From Lysobacterales bacterium (GTDB taxonomy: Bacteria > Pseudomonadota > Gammaproteobacteria > Xanthomonadales > Marinicellaceae): 5,193 nucleotides of DNA. A program made the translations under genes and the position numbers. The notes under the pieces were generated by a model. That model saw only the letters and a list, made by a program, of their open reading frames with translations. It was not told the DNA's origin and searched no databases. Positions within the stretch are counted from its first letter, which is position 1. The number at the start of each line of letters is the position of its first letter. Location: assembly GCA_027083915.1 (NCBI GenBank), contig JALWML010000233.1, forward strand, positions 1-5,193, given 5' to 3'. Below, one piece after another: positions 1 through 5,188 of this stretch.

Positions 1-12
1 ATAAATTGTGTG

Positions 13-104
13 GTAATATATTCTAAAAGCTTGGTTTCACCCGTTGGGTGGTAATTGATTTGTCATAAAACCATTATACACCAAGGCTTTTAGCTTGTTA
101 TTAC
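13..104 (+). other. Nested inverted-repeat region, possible structured RNA or 3' UTR
   Basis: No gene is recognisable here, but the segment folds on paper into nested helices. An outer stem pairs GTAATA (13-18) with TATTAC (99-104). Inside it, CTAAAAGC (23-30) pairs with GCTTTTAG (86-93), and TTGGT (31-35) can continue that stem with ACCAA (80-84) across a one-base bulge. An alternative inner stem pairs TGGTTT (32-37) with AAACCA (68-73). A tight hairpin CACCC-GTT-GGGTG lies at 38-50. The terminator at 132-161 follows. This arrangement would suit the 3' part of a small RNA or the 3' UTR of an upstream gene. It does not resemble 6S RNA, tmRNA, SRP RNA or RNase P RNA as I know them. The window edge may cut it. 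Confidence 0.3.
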
Positions 105-131
105 TTTTCTATATCGGGATTAGGGTAGTAT

Positions 132-161
132 AAAAAAACCTGTATTATTACAGGTTTTTTT
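132..161 (+). terminator. Rho-independent terminator upstream of pal
   Basis: A 13-bp perfect hairpin: seven A's plus CCTGTA (132-144), loop TTAT (145-148), then TACAGG plus seven T's (149-161). It can work in both directions because the A-run and T-run pair. It should end transcription coming from the left, so pal at 287 probably needs its own promoter in 162-270. No strong -35/-10 pair is visible there. Confidence 0.8.
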
Positions 162-286
162 ATAACCAATGTCACAAATATAAGCAATAAATAGCGTTTA
201 GCATTCTCATCCCTAGAATAATGTTGTAAACTACATGGTGAATTTTGCCCCTGTAATAACTAATAACTCCTAGGAGAACAATAATA

Positions 287-850
287 ATGAAAATAATTAA
301 TAAAATAGCCATTATGGTATTGCTTGCTTCACTTATGGTGGCTTGTACACCTAAAGATAAAAAGCCACCAGAAACTACAAATACAAATGATAAGCCAGAA
401 GTGGTTGATAAAGGCACACAAACAAATCCATTGAGATCATTCACTTTGGGAGACGGTAAAACCTATTACGATATTTGTTGTAATGCAGAAGATTTAAACA
501 ACTCTGATAGTCTGTTGTCACAACGTGTCATCTTGTTTGCATATGATCAAGCGACAGTCACAGCTAAATACCGTGATATTATTGCCATTCATGCCCGTTA
601 TTTAAGTGAAAATCCATCGGCAAAAATGGTCTTAGAAGGTCATGCTGATGAACGTGGTACACCAGAGTACAACTTAGCATTGGGTGAAAAACGTGCCAAT
701 TCTGTAGCCAATCTTCTTCGTGCACAAGGAGCTTCAGCTGGACAAATTTCGGTAGTTAGTTTTGGAGAAGAAAAGCCAGTAGCTTTATGTAACAATGAAT
801 CATGTTGGTCACAAAACAGAAGAGTTCGTATTGTCTATACGGCAAAATAA
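287..850 (+). CDS. pal: Peptidoglycan-associated lipoprotein Pal
   Basis: Pal is an outer-membrane lipoprotein that binds peptidoglycan and interacts with TolB and TolA to pull the outer membrane inward during division. The 187-residue product has a lipoprotein signal peptide with lipobox M-V-A-C, lipidated at Cys20. Thr at +2 favours outer-membrane sorting. A short Pro/Thr/Asn-rich tether (about 21-50) leads to an OmpA-C domain (about 80-185). That domain shows the diagnostic EGHADERGTPEYNLALGEKR stretch (117-136), with Asp121 and Arg136 in the positions that bind diaminopimelate in the family, and an ending QNRRVRIVY. The start is supported by an AGGAG Shine-Dalgarno at 272-276, 10 nt before ATG. 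It is unusual in having four extra cysteines (64, 65, 168, 173). Length and motifs are normal for Pal. TolB is not in the window; a terminator lies on each side of the gene. Confidence 0.97.
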   Translation: MKIINKIAIMVLLASLMVACTPKDKKPPETTNTNDKPEVVDKGTQTNPLRSFTLGDGKTYYDICCNAEDLNNSDSLLSQRVILFAYDQATVTAKYRDIIAIHARYLSENPSAKMVLEGHADERGTPEYNLALGEKRANSVANLLRAQGASAGQISVVSFGEEKPVALCNNESCWSQNRRVRIVYTAK

Positions 851-890
851 TCGAACCTTTACAGTTGAAATATGTCTTAAGTGAGACAGA

Positions 891-917
891 AAAACCCGAC
901 AGTTTGTCGGGTTTTTT
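891..917 (+). terminator. Rho-independent terminator between pal and cpoB
   Basis: AAAACCCGACA (891-901) pairs perfectly with TGTCGGGTTTT (905-915) around a GTT loop, and two more T's follow. It sits 41 nt after the pal stop and 29 nt before the cpoB start. It should end most pal transcripts or act as an attenuator that lowers cpoB expression relative to pal. Confidence 0.85.
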
Positions 918-945
918 GTAGAAATTACAAACTATTTGAAATATT

Positions 946-1758
946 ATGAATAAAATTATCACAACAATTGTTTTATTAAGCCTTATTAGTTTTTCTGTTC
1001 AGGGTAAAAAAATATCTTTACAGGACAGAATGGCAAAACTTGAAAGAATAGTCTTAGAACAAAATAACAGTGCGGTTAATACTGCGGATATCGTTGCGCA
1101 AAATCAAGAACTACAACAACAAATTGCTGAACTACGTGGTATCATTGAAGAACAAGGTCATCAAATACAGGCACTTAAGGACAAACAAAAACTTCTTTAT
1201 GTTGATATAGATTCTCGTTTAGCAGAATTAGAATTAAGTCCTGTTAATAATGATAAACCAACCAATCAAGAGCAATTACCAACAACAAATTCAGAGCCAT
1301 TAACTGTTGAAGTGGATGAAAACTATAATGATGGTGCGGCATCAACAGATACAGTTAAAAGTGAACCAAAATTATCGACTTATCAAGATGATTACGATAT
1401 TGCCTTTGCGCATTTAAGAGCTGGTCGATTTCTAGAGTCTGCCCGTGCTTTTGAAGGTTTTATACAAAAACACCCAGAAAATGAATTAACTGCTAATGCC
1501 TATTATTGGTTAGGTGAATCCTATTATGTGAAACGTCAATACCCACAAGCTTTAGCGGCTTTTCAAGCACTGATTGATAAATTCCCGCAAAGTAAAAAAA
1601 CGGCAGATGCTGGGTTGAAAATTGGCTACTGCTATTATGAAATGGATGATTTGATTCAGGCAGAAAAACAACTCAATAAAGTGGTAAGCTCTTACCCAAA
1701 TACCAGCATTGCTCGTTTGGCACAAAATAGATTGCGTCAAATGCGTAGAGACCATTAA
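946..1758 (+). CDS. cpoB: Cell division coordinator CpoB (YbgF), Tol-Pal associated
   Basis: CpoB is a periplasmic protein that links Tol-Pal action to the PBP1B-LpoB septal peptidoglycan synthase in E. coli. The 270-residue product starts with a Sec signal peptide (1-20, likely cut after SVQG). A coiled-coil segment rich in Gln, Glu and Leu follows (about 24-95), as in the trimerisation domain of YbgF. Next is a low-complexity acidic/Asn/Thr linker (about 96-145), then about three tetratricopeptide repeats (146-265), with signatures such as AFAHLRAGRFLESARAFEGF, NAYYWLGESYYVKRQYPQAL and GYCYYEMDDLIQAEKQL. The length is typical. The ATG is chosen because it gives a proper signal peptide, although no Shine-Dalgarno is visible before it. 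It follows the pal terminator by 29 nt and is 8 nt from queE, so it probably heads the cpoB-queE-queC-MOSC transcript. Confidence 0.96.
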   Translation: MNKIITTIVLLSLISFSVQGKKISLQDRMAKLERIVLEQNNSAVNTADIVAQNQELQQQIAELRGIIEEQGHQIQALKDKQKLLYVDIDSRLAELELSPVNNDKPTNQEQLPTTNSEPLTVEVDENYNDGAASTDTVKSEPKLSTYQDDYDIAFAHLRAGRFLESARAFEGFIQKHPENELTANAYYWLGESYYVKRQYPQALAAFQALIDKFPQSKKTADAGLKIGYCYYEMDDLIQAEKQLNKVVSSYPNTSIARLAQNRLRQMRRDH

Positions 1759-1766
1759 GTTTAACA

Positions 1767-2414
1767 ATGGAAAAGCACCAACTTAAAATCTCTGAGATTT
1801 TCTATTCGCTGCAAGGAGAATCGACCTTTGTCGGTTTGCCAACAGTTTTTGTGCGCTTAACAGGTTGCCCATTACGATGCACGTGGTGCGATACAGAATA
1901 TGCTTTTTCAGGCGGTCAATGGATTGATATTGATGATATTATTGAACAAGTAAAATCCTATGGCACACCTTATGTTTGCGTTACAGGTGGGGAGCCACTT
2001 TCACAAAAACGCTGTATAAAATTACTTGATAAGCTCATTGAAAATGGTTTTAATGTTTCATTGGAAACATCGGGTGCTTTGTCATTGGCAAATGTTAACG
2101 ACAAAGTCACCATAGTTATGGATTTAAAAGCACCAGGTTCTGGTGAAGAGTCGAAAAATTTATATGAAAATATCAACTACATAGATTCCAAAGATCAAAT
2201 TAAATTTGTCATCAAGGATAGGGTTGATTACCATTGGACGCAAAATATTATCAATCGTTATAATCTGATAGATAAATGTGAAGTGCTTTTGTCACCAGTA
2301 GCTGGTGAAATTAATCCCACAGATTTGGCTACGTGGATATTGGATGACAAAATGCTCGTCCGCTTTCAATTACAATTACACAAAATACTTTGGCAAGATG
2401 CCCAAGGTAAATAA
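1767..2414 (+). CDS. queE: 7-carboxy-7-deazaguanine synthase QueE
   Basis: QueE is a cytoplasmic radical-SAM enzyme that contracts 6-carboxy-5,6,7,8-tetrahydropterin to 7-carboxy-7-deazaguanine, on the way to queuosine. The 215-residue product has the family opening ISEIFYSLQGES (8-20) and the [4Fe-4S] motif C-x3-C-x2-C at Cys34, Cys38 and Cys41 (TGCPLRCTWCDTEY). It also has the SAM-binding GGEP (74-77), LETSG (99-103), VMDLKAPGSGE (117-127) and the C-terminal RFQLQLHKILW (199-209). The length matches the compact proteobacterial QueE. The start lies 8 nt after the cpoB stop without a clear Shine-Dalgarno, so coupling to cpoB translation is likely. QueC, the next enzyme in the pathway, follows directly. 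QueD and QueF are not in the window. Confidence 0.97.
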   Translation: MEKHQLKISEIFYSLQGESTFVGLPTVFVRLTGCPLRCTWCDTEYAFSGGQWIDIDDIIEQVKSYGTPYVCVTGGEPLSQKRCIKLLDKLIENGFNVSLETSGALSLANVNDKVTIVMDLKAPGSGEESKNLYENINYIDSKDQIKFVIKDRVDYHWTQNIINRYNLIDKCEVLLSPVAGEINPTDLATWILDDKMLVRFQLQLHKILWQDAQGK

Positions 2415-2433
2415 AAAGACAGTTAAAAATACA

Positions 2434-3111
2434 ATGAAGAAAAAATGCATAGTGCTCTTATCAGGAGGACTTGATTCTACAACTTGTTTGGCAGTTGCTA
2501 AAGCCGAAGGATACGAATGTTACACAATGGCAGTAGATTATGGTCAACGCCACAAGTCAGAACTCATGGCTGCTCAACGTGTCTCAACTCACTTTGATGC
2601 CAAAGCACATAAGGTCATCAAGATTGACTTACGCGCCATTGGTGGTTCAGCCCTCACTGATGATATCGATGTGCCAGAGCATTGTGATGTTGAAGAAAAC
2701 GATATACCTATTACTTATGTGCCCGCTCGAAACACCATCTTTTTAAGTATTGCATTAGGCTATGCTGAATCCATTGGCGCCAATGACATGTTTATTGGTG
2801 TTAATGCGGTGGATTATTCGGGTTATCCTGATTGCCGCCCAGAATTTATCGAAAGCTTTGAAAAAATGGCAAACCTGGCGACAAAAGCACAAGTCGAAGG
2901 GCAAAAAGTTACCATTCATACGCCACTTTTGAATATCACTAAAGCAGAAATTATAAAGTTAGGTAAACGCTTAAATGTCGATTATGGCATAACCGTTTCC
3001 TGCTACAACGCCGACGAACTGGGCAGAGCCTGTGGGGAATGCGACTCCTGTCATTACCGCAAACAAGGATTTGAACAGGCAGAAGTCAAAGACCCAACAA
3101 GATACGTATGA
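2434..3111 (+). CDS. queC: 7-cyano-7-deazaguanine (preQ0) synthase QueC
   Basis: QueC uses ATP and ammonia to turn 7-carboxy-7-deazaguanine, the QueE product, into preQ0. With the start at 2434 the product is 225 residues, the usual family length, and begins MKKKCIVLLSGGLDSTTC. Visible motifs are the PP-loop SGGLDS (10-15), DYGQRH (35-40), VPARNTIF (96-103) and DYSGYPDCRPEF (127-138). The zinc-binding cysteines are Cys190, Cys200, Cys203 and Cys206 (SCYNADELGRACGECDSC). The same frame is open upstream with ATGs at 2305 and 2398, but these would add residues unlike the family and overlap queE. No start has a good Shine-Dalgarno; 2398 remains the only realistic alternative (12 extra residues, overlapping the queE end). 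The stop TGA overlaps the next gene's ATG by 4 nt. Confidence 0.97.
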   Translation: MKKKCIVLLSGGLDSTTCLAVAKAEGYECYTMAVDYGQRHKSELMAAQRVSTHFDAKAHKVIKIDLRAIGGSALTDDIDVPEHCDVEENDIPITYVPARNTIFLSIALGYAESIGANDMFIGVNAVDYSGYPDCRPEFIESFEKMANLATKAQVEGQKVTIHTPLLNITKAEIIKLGKRLNVDYGITVSCYNADELGRACGECDSCHYRKQGFEQAEVKDPTRYV

Positions 3112-3914
3112 TTAGCATTTCAGCGTTATATATTTATCCAGTTAAATCGCTAGCCGGAATAAAGTTAGAGAAAGTAGAGCTATCAGAATTTGGGTTGCTC
3201 AACGATAGACGCTGGTTAATTGTTGATGATAAAGGCTTATTTATGAGTCAAAGAACAACACCTAAAATGGCAACCATTAAAACGTCATTGAAGGATGGAA
3301 ATTTACTGTTATCTCACCAAGATAAGGAAATTAAAGTCCCCAAAGCAACCAGTAAAAATAAATTCATGCAAGTTACTGTATGGAATGATAGCCTAAATGC
3401 ACAAATGCTCAGTGGCGAAGTGGATGATTGGCTATCAGAAATATTGGACCAGAGATGTCACTTGGTTTATATGCCTGAGAGTGCCGAACGGCAAATTGAC
3501 AAAAATTTTGCCCAAGACAAACAATATGTCAGCTTTGCTGACGGGTTTCCACTATTGCTTATATCACAAGCCAGTATTGATGATTTGAATCAAAAATTAG
3601 AAACGCCAGTCAATATTAACCGTTTTCGTCCCAATATTGTGGTCGATGGTATTGATGCATTTGCAGAAGATTCATGGAAAGATTTTTCAATTAATCAAAT
3701 CGATTACCACATGGCAAAACCATGTTCGCGCTGTATCATGCCAAGTATTAACCAAGCAAACGGCATTCAAGATAATGTTAAATTATTATCGGTTTTAAAT
3801 AAATACCGAAAGTTTGACAAAAAGATAAAATTTGGCGTCAATATACTATACAAAGACTCGTCAAAAGTTAATAATCAATACATTACAGTGGGAGATGCAA
3901 TTAATTTAAAATAA
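3108..3914 (+). CDS. YcbX-like MOSC domain protein, probable molybdenum-cofactor reductase
   Basis: MOSC proteins of the YcbX/mARC type bind molybdenum cofactor and reduce N-hydroxylated substrates such as hydroxylaminopurines. The 268-residue product opens with the MOSC N-terminal beta-barrel: LYIYPVKSLAGIKL (7-20), GLLNDRRWLIVD (29-40) and FMSQRTTPKMA (45-55). It continues into the MOSC domain with SFADGFPLLLIS (142-153), NRFRPNIVVDG (171-181) and KPCSRC (204-209). Cys206 corresponds to the conserved cysteine expected to ligate molybdenum. E. coli YcbX carries a C-terminal [2Fe-2S] ferredoxin domain; this protein stops without one, so it must take electrons from another protein. The ATGA overlap with queC (3108-3111) indicates translational coupling. 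No terminator is seen after the stop. I give no gene symbol because orthology to ycbX is unproven and the domain layout differs. Confidence 0.92.
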   Translation: MISISALYIYPVKSLAGIKLEKVELSEFGLLNDRRWLIVDDKGLFMSQRTTPKMATIKTSLKDGNLLLSHQDKEIKVPKATSKNKFMQVTVWNDSLNAQMLSGEVDDWLSEILDQRCHLVYMPESAERQIDKNFAQDKQYVSFADGFPLLLISQASIDDLNQKLETPVNINRFRPNIVVDGIDAFAEDSWKDFSINQIDYHMAKPCSRCIMPSINQANGIQDNVKLLSVLNKYRKFDKKIKFGVNILYKDSSKVNNQYITVGDAINLK

Positions 3915-3937
3915 ATGATAAAATTATAAAAAAACAC

Positions 3938-3966
3938 TTGTCATAAACAAAAACATACCCTAAAAT
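3938..3966 (+). promoter_or_regulatory. Sigma-70 promoter for tRNA-Lys
   Basis: TTGTCA (3938-3943) and TAAAAT (3961-3966) are separated by exactly 17 nt, each differing by one base from the sigma-70 consensus. Transcription would start near 3972-3974 and give a leader of about 64 nt before the tRNA. It lies just after the MOSC gene stop, where a tRNA promoter is expected. Confidence 0.75.
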
Positions 3967-3974
3967 TCGCATCC

Positions 3975-4018
3975 TCTTGTGAATGACACAAGATTAATTC
4001 TAAATCATTTAGAATTAA
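3975..4018 (+). repeat. Two consecutive hairpins in the tRNA-Lys leader
   Basis: TCTTGTG (3975-3981) pairs with CACAAGA (3987-3993) around AATGA. Immediately after it, TTAATTCTAAAT (3994-4005) and ATTTAGAATTAA (4007-4018) form a perfect 12-base inverted repeat around one central base; as RNA the stem would be about 10-11 bp with a 3-5 nt loop. No T-tract follows, so these are not typical terminators. They may shape RNase processing of the pre-tRNA, or the second may be a DNA-binding site. Confidence 0.6.
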
Positions 4019-4036
4019 CTCTAGAAATACACCTAG

Positions 4037-4112
4037 GGGCCGTTAGCTCAGTTGGTAGAGCAGTGGACTTTTAATCCATTGGTCGAAGGTTCGAATCCTT
4101 CACGGCCCACCA
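4037..4112 (+). tRNA. tRNA-Lys (anticodon UUU)
   Basis: A complete 76-nt cloverleaf. The acceptor stem pairs GGGCCGT (4037-4043) with ACGGCCC (4102-4108). The D arm is GCTC/GAGC (4046-4049, 4058-4061). The anticodon stem GTGGA/TCCAT (4063-4067, 4075-4079) includes one G-U pair, with loop CTTTTAA and anticodon TTT at 4070-4072. The T arm is GAAGG-TTCGAAT-CCTTC (4085-4101). The discriminator A is followed by an encoded CCA (4110-4112). It reads AAA/AAG lysine codons. It is a lone tRNA with its own promoter. The corresponding tRNA-Lys next to queC in Pseudomonas is a known genomic-island attachment site. Confidence 0.99.
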
Positions 4113-4145
4113 TTCTTTTGTTGGTTATATCACGCTATAAGTTTC

Positions 4146-4475
4146 CAATCTCACTACTTAAAAAAGAATCATTTATAATATACAAACTCATTTTTTATAA
4201 GCACTGACCTTGAAAACTTCTAACGCAATCTAACTCAACATAAGCCGAGTTTTAATTAGTGCAATCTCGATCCAAAAAAATTTCTCGTTTATAATCCATA
4301 AAGTCGCATTTGTTTTGAATCGACCTTGAGCACTTCTAAAGCAATCTAACTCAACAAAAGCCGAGTATCAAATTTCATCTAGTTACAAAAAAATCACTCG
4401 CTTATAATACGTAAGCTCATATTTGTTTTGAATTGACCTGAACGATTTCTAACTCAATCTAAAGTACAAAAACAC
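4146..4475. repeat. Three degenerate tandem copies of a ~115-bp unit
   Basis: Landmarks recur at a constant spacing of 116 then 113 bases. TATAAT occurs at 4174, 4290 and 4403, and CAATCT at 4226, 4342 and 4455. CAATCTC at 4146 recurs at 4262, with a weaker form near 4375. Approximate units are 4146-4261, 4262-4374 and 4375-4475. Each unit runs: A-tract, TTATAAT, T-rich segment, a GACC box (CTGACC, TCGACC, TTGACC), TTCTAA, CAATCTAA. The first two units add ACTC-...-AAGCCGAG, a short inverted repeat (AACTC 4232-4236 with GAGTT 4247-4251 in unit one). The third copy is shorter at its end. No coding capacity is shared among the copies. Function unknown. Confidence 0.75.
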
Positions 4476-4513
4476 AAGTTTGGTATTTATATAAGAAAAC
4501 CAAGAAACTTCGG

Positions 4514-4534
4514 GTAGGATGGGCTCCGCCCATC
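4514..4534 (+). repeat. REP-like element, GTAG plus palindrome
   Basis: The tetranucleotide GTAG (4514-4517) directly precedes a 7-bp perfect hairpin, GATGGGC-TCC-GCCCATC (4518-4534). The local G+C is far above its surroundings. A GTAG-type tetranucleotide 5' of an imperfect palindrome is the layout of REP elements mobilised by RAYT (IS200/IS605-like Y1) transposases, and GATGGGC/GCCCATC palindromes of this kind are widespread in proteobacterial intergenic regions. No RAYT gene is in the window. Confidence 0.6.
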
Positions 4535-4640
4535 GCATTTAGAAATAACAGCTAACCAAAACCCCTAAAACAAAAAAGCATAAAAAATCATCACACATAA
4601 GTAGATATCTCATAAAAAAAACACCAATAGTAGTAATGTG

Positions 4641-4823
4641 ATTTATCATGCACCCATATTTAATTCTGCGAGGTGCATATAGGGAATAATTCAATGTGCC
4701 ACTACATTGGGTGTCCCGTTATTTTGCTCCATGTTGATATTTATTATCAAACATTTTTCTGACCAACAGTATTATAATGCAGTTTCAAAATAAACTGGTG
4801 TCTAGTGAATTGGGGGAGGTTCA
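4641..4823 (+). mobile_element. Possible decayed right end of an IS3-family insertion sequence
   Basis: The stretch 4797-4823 begins GGTGTCTAG, has a GGGGGAGG core and ends TTCA. Its reverse complement begins TGAACCTCCCCC and ends AGACACC, which resembles the terminal inverted repeat of IS3-family elements, notably the IS2 type. About 100 bases inside it, frame 4688-4726 reads NSMCHYIGCPVIL, which looks like a damaged version of the conserved OrfB ending (NSxRRHxxIGxxSP). Around 4660-4690, FNSARC-stop-GI may be a second damaged copy of the same motif. The orientation and spacing fit a right end whose element lay to the left and has been deleted. The match is from memory of the family, so confidence is limited. 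Confidence 0.35.
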
Positions 4824-4861
4824 ACTTGACCCCTAGAAGCTCTTGATTGGTAAACTAAAAT

Positions 4862-5188
4862 TTATATATTTAACGGAAGCCATGTAAATATATTATCATC
4901 ATATGTTTCTCTCATTTTTTCTCTGAAAGCCATGAAACCTTGATGGTTTTTTGAAAAATCTACTATAAAATCGATTGTTGCTAGCCTAAAAGGAACCGTA
5001 TAGTCACCATCATTACTAATATAAGGATTCCATGATTGGTTCTTATAATCATTAGTTTGGCTTTTAGCTAATAAAATAGGGATTTCACCTTTACCTGATC
5101 TTACAAATTTTCTGACATGATTGTATTTATCTTTATTACATTCTTTAGCTTCAAATGCCTTTGCAAGAATGGAAAATGCGATCTTCAC
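4862..5188 (-). CDS. Hypothetical protein, possibly a C-terminal fragment
   Basis: A 108-residue minus-strand frame that I cannot assign to a family. It begins with GTG (MKIAFSILAKAFEAKECNKD), and an in-frame TAG lies immediately before that codon. No in-frame ATG occurs until residue 86. The sequence has a mixed helical start, a basic segment (NHVRKFVRSGKGEIPILLAK, 23-42), an aromatic patch (SWNPYISNDGDYTVPFRLAT, 52-71) and FTWLPLNI at the end. No signal peptide or membrane segment is visible, so it would be cytoplasmic. It looks like the globular C-terminal part of a longer protein whose 5' part is broken or lies beyond the window. A true short gene with a GTG start is the alternative; its ribosome site would fall outside the window. 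The stop is 39 bases from the presumed IS end. Confidence 0.45.
   Translation of the reverse strand: MKIAFSILAKAFEAKECNKDKYNHVRKFVRSGKGEIPILLAKSQTNDYKNQSWNPYISNDGDYTVPFRLATIDFIVDFSKNHQGFMAFREKMRETYDDNIFTWLPLNI

Larger units (their letters stand above)
4113..4861. other. Long intergenic, accessory-like region after tRNA-Lys
   Basis: About 750 bases without an intact gene. In order it holds three degenerate tandem repeats (4146-4475), an imperfect inverted repeat AAGTTTGGT / ACCAAGAAACTT (4476-4484, 4499-4510), a REP-like hairpin (4514-4534), A-rich filler with nothing recognisable (4535-4640), and a probable IS3-family end remnant (4641-4823). No clear tRNA terminator and no second copy of the tRNA 3' end are visible. 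Confidence 0.7.

Noticed and set aside
1..54. Open frame at the left edge as a possible tolB 3' end
   Set aside because: The 17 codons before the TAA show no TolB-like ending and overlap the inverted-repeat structure, so a gene cannot be supported.
214..259. pal promoter candidates (TAGAAT at 214-219, TAATAA at 254-259)
   Set aside because: Neither has a convincing -35 at 16-18 bases upstream, so no promoter feature is claimed.
172..444. Minus-strand 90-residue frame overlapping pal
   Set aside because: It lies antisense to the well-supported pal gene and its upstream region, is hydrophobic and Ile-rich as expected from AT-rich reverse complement, and matches no family I know.
2305..2433. 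Longer queC starts at 2305 or 2398
   Set aside because: They overlap queE, add residues not typical of QueC and have no Shine-Dalgarno; the start at 2434 gives the usual length and N-terminus.
3975..4018. Terminator for the MOSC operon
   Set aside because: Neither hairpin is followed by a T-tract and both lie downstream of the tRNA promoter, so a leader role is more likely.
4174..4408. Three TATAAT boxes as confirmed promoters
   Set aside because: The hexamers 17 bases upstream match the -35 consensus at no more than about three positions, so they are reported only as repeat landmarks.
4146..4475. CRISPR array
   Set aside because: The repeat units are about 115 bases, diverged along their whole length and directly abutting, without short identical repeats and unique spacers.
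4648..4678. Inverted repeat ATGCACC / GGTGCAT
   Set aside because: Seven base pairs around a 17-base loop with no T-tract is too weak to call a terminator or operator; it lies inside the presumed IS remnant.
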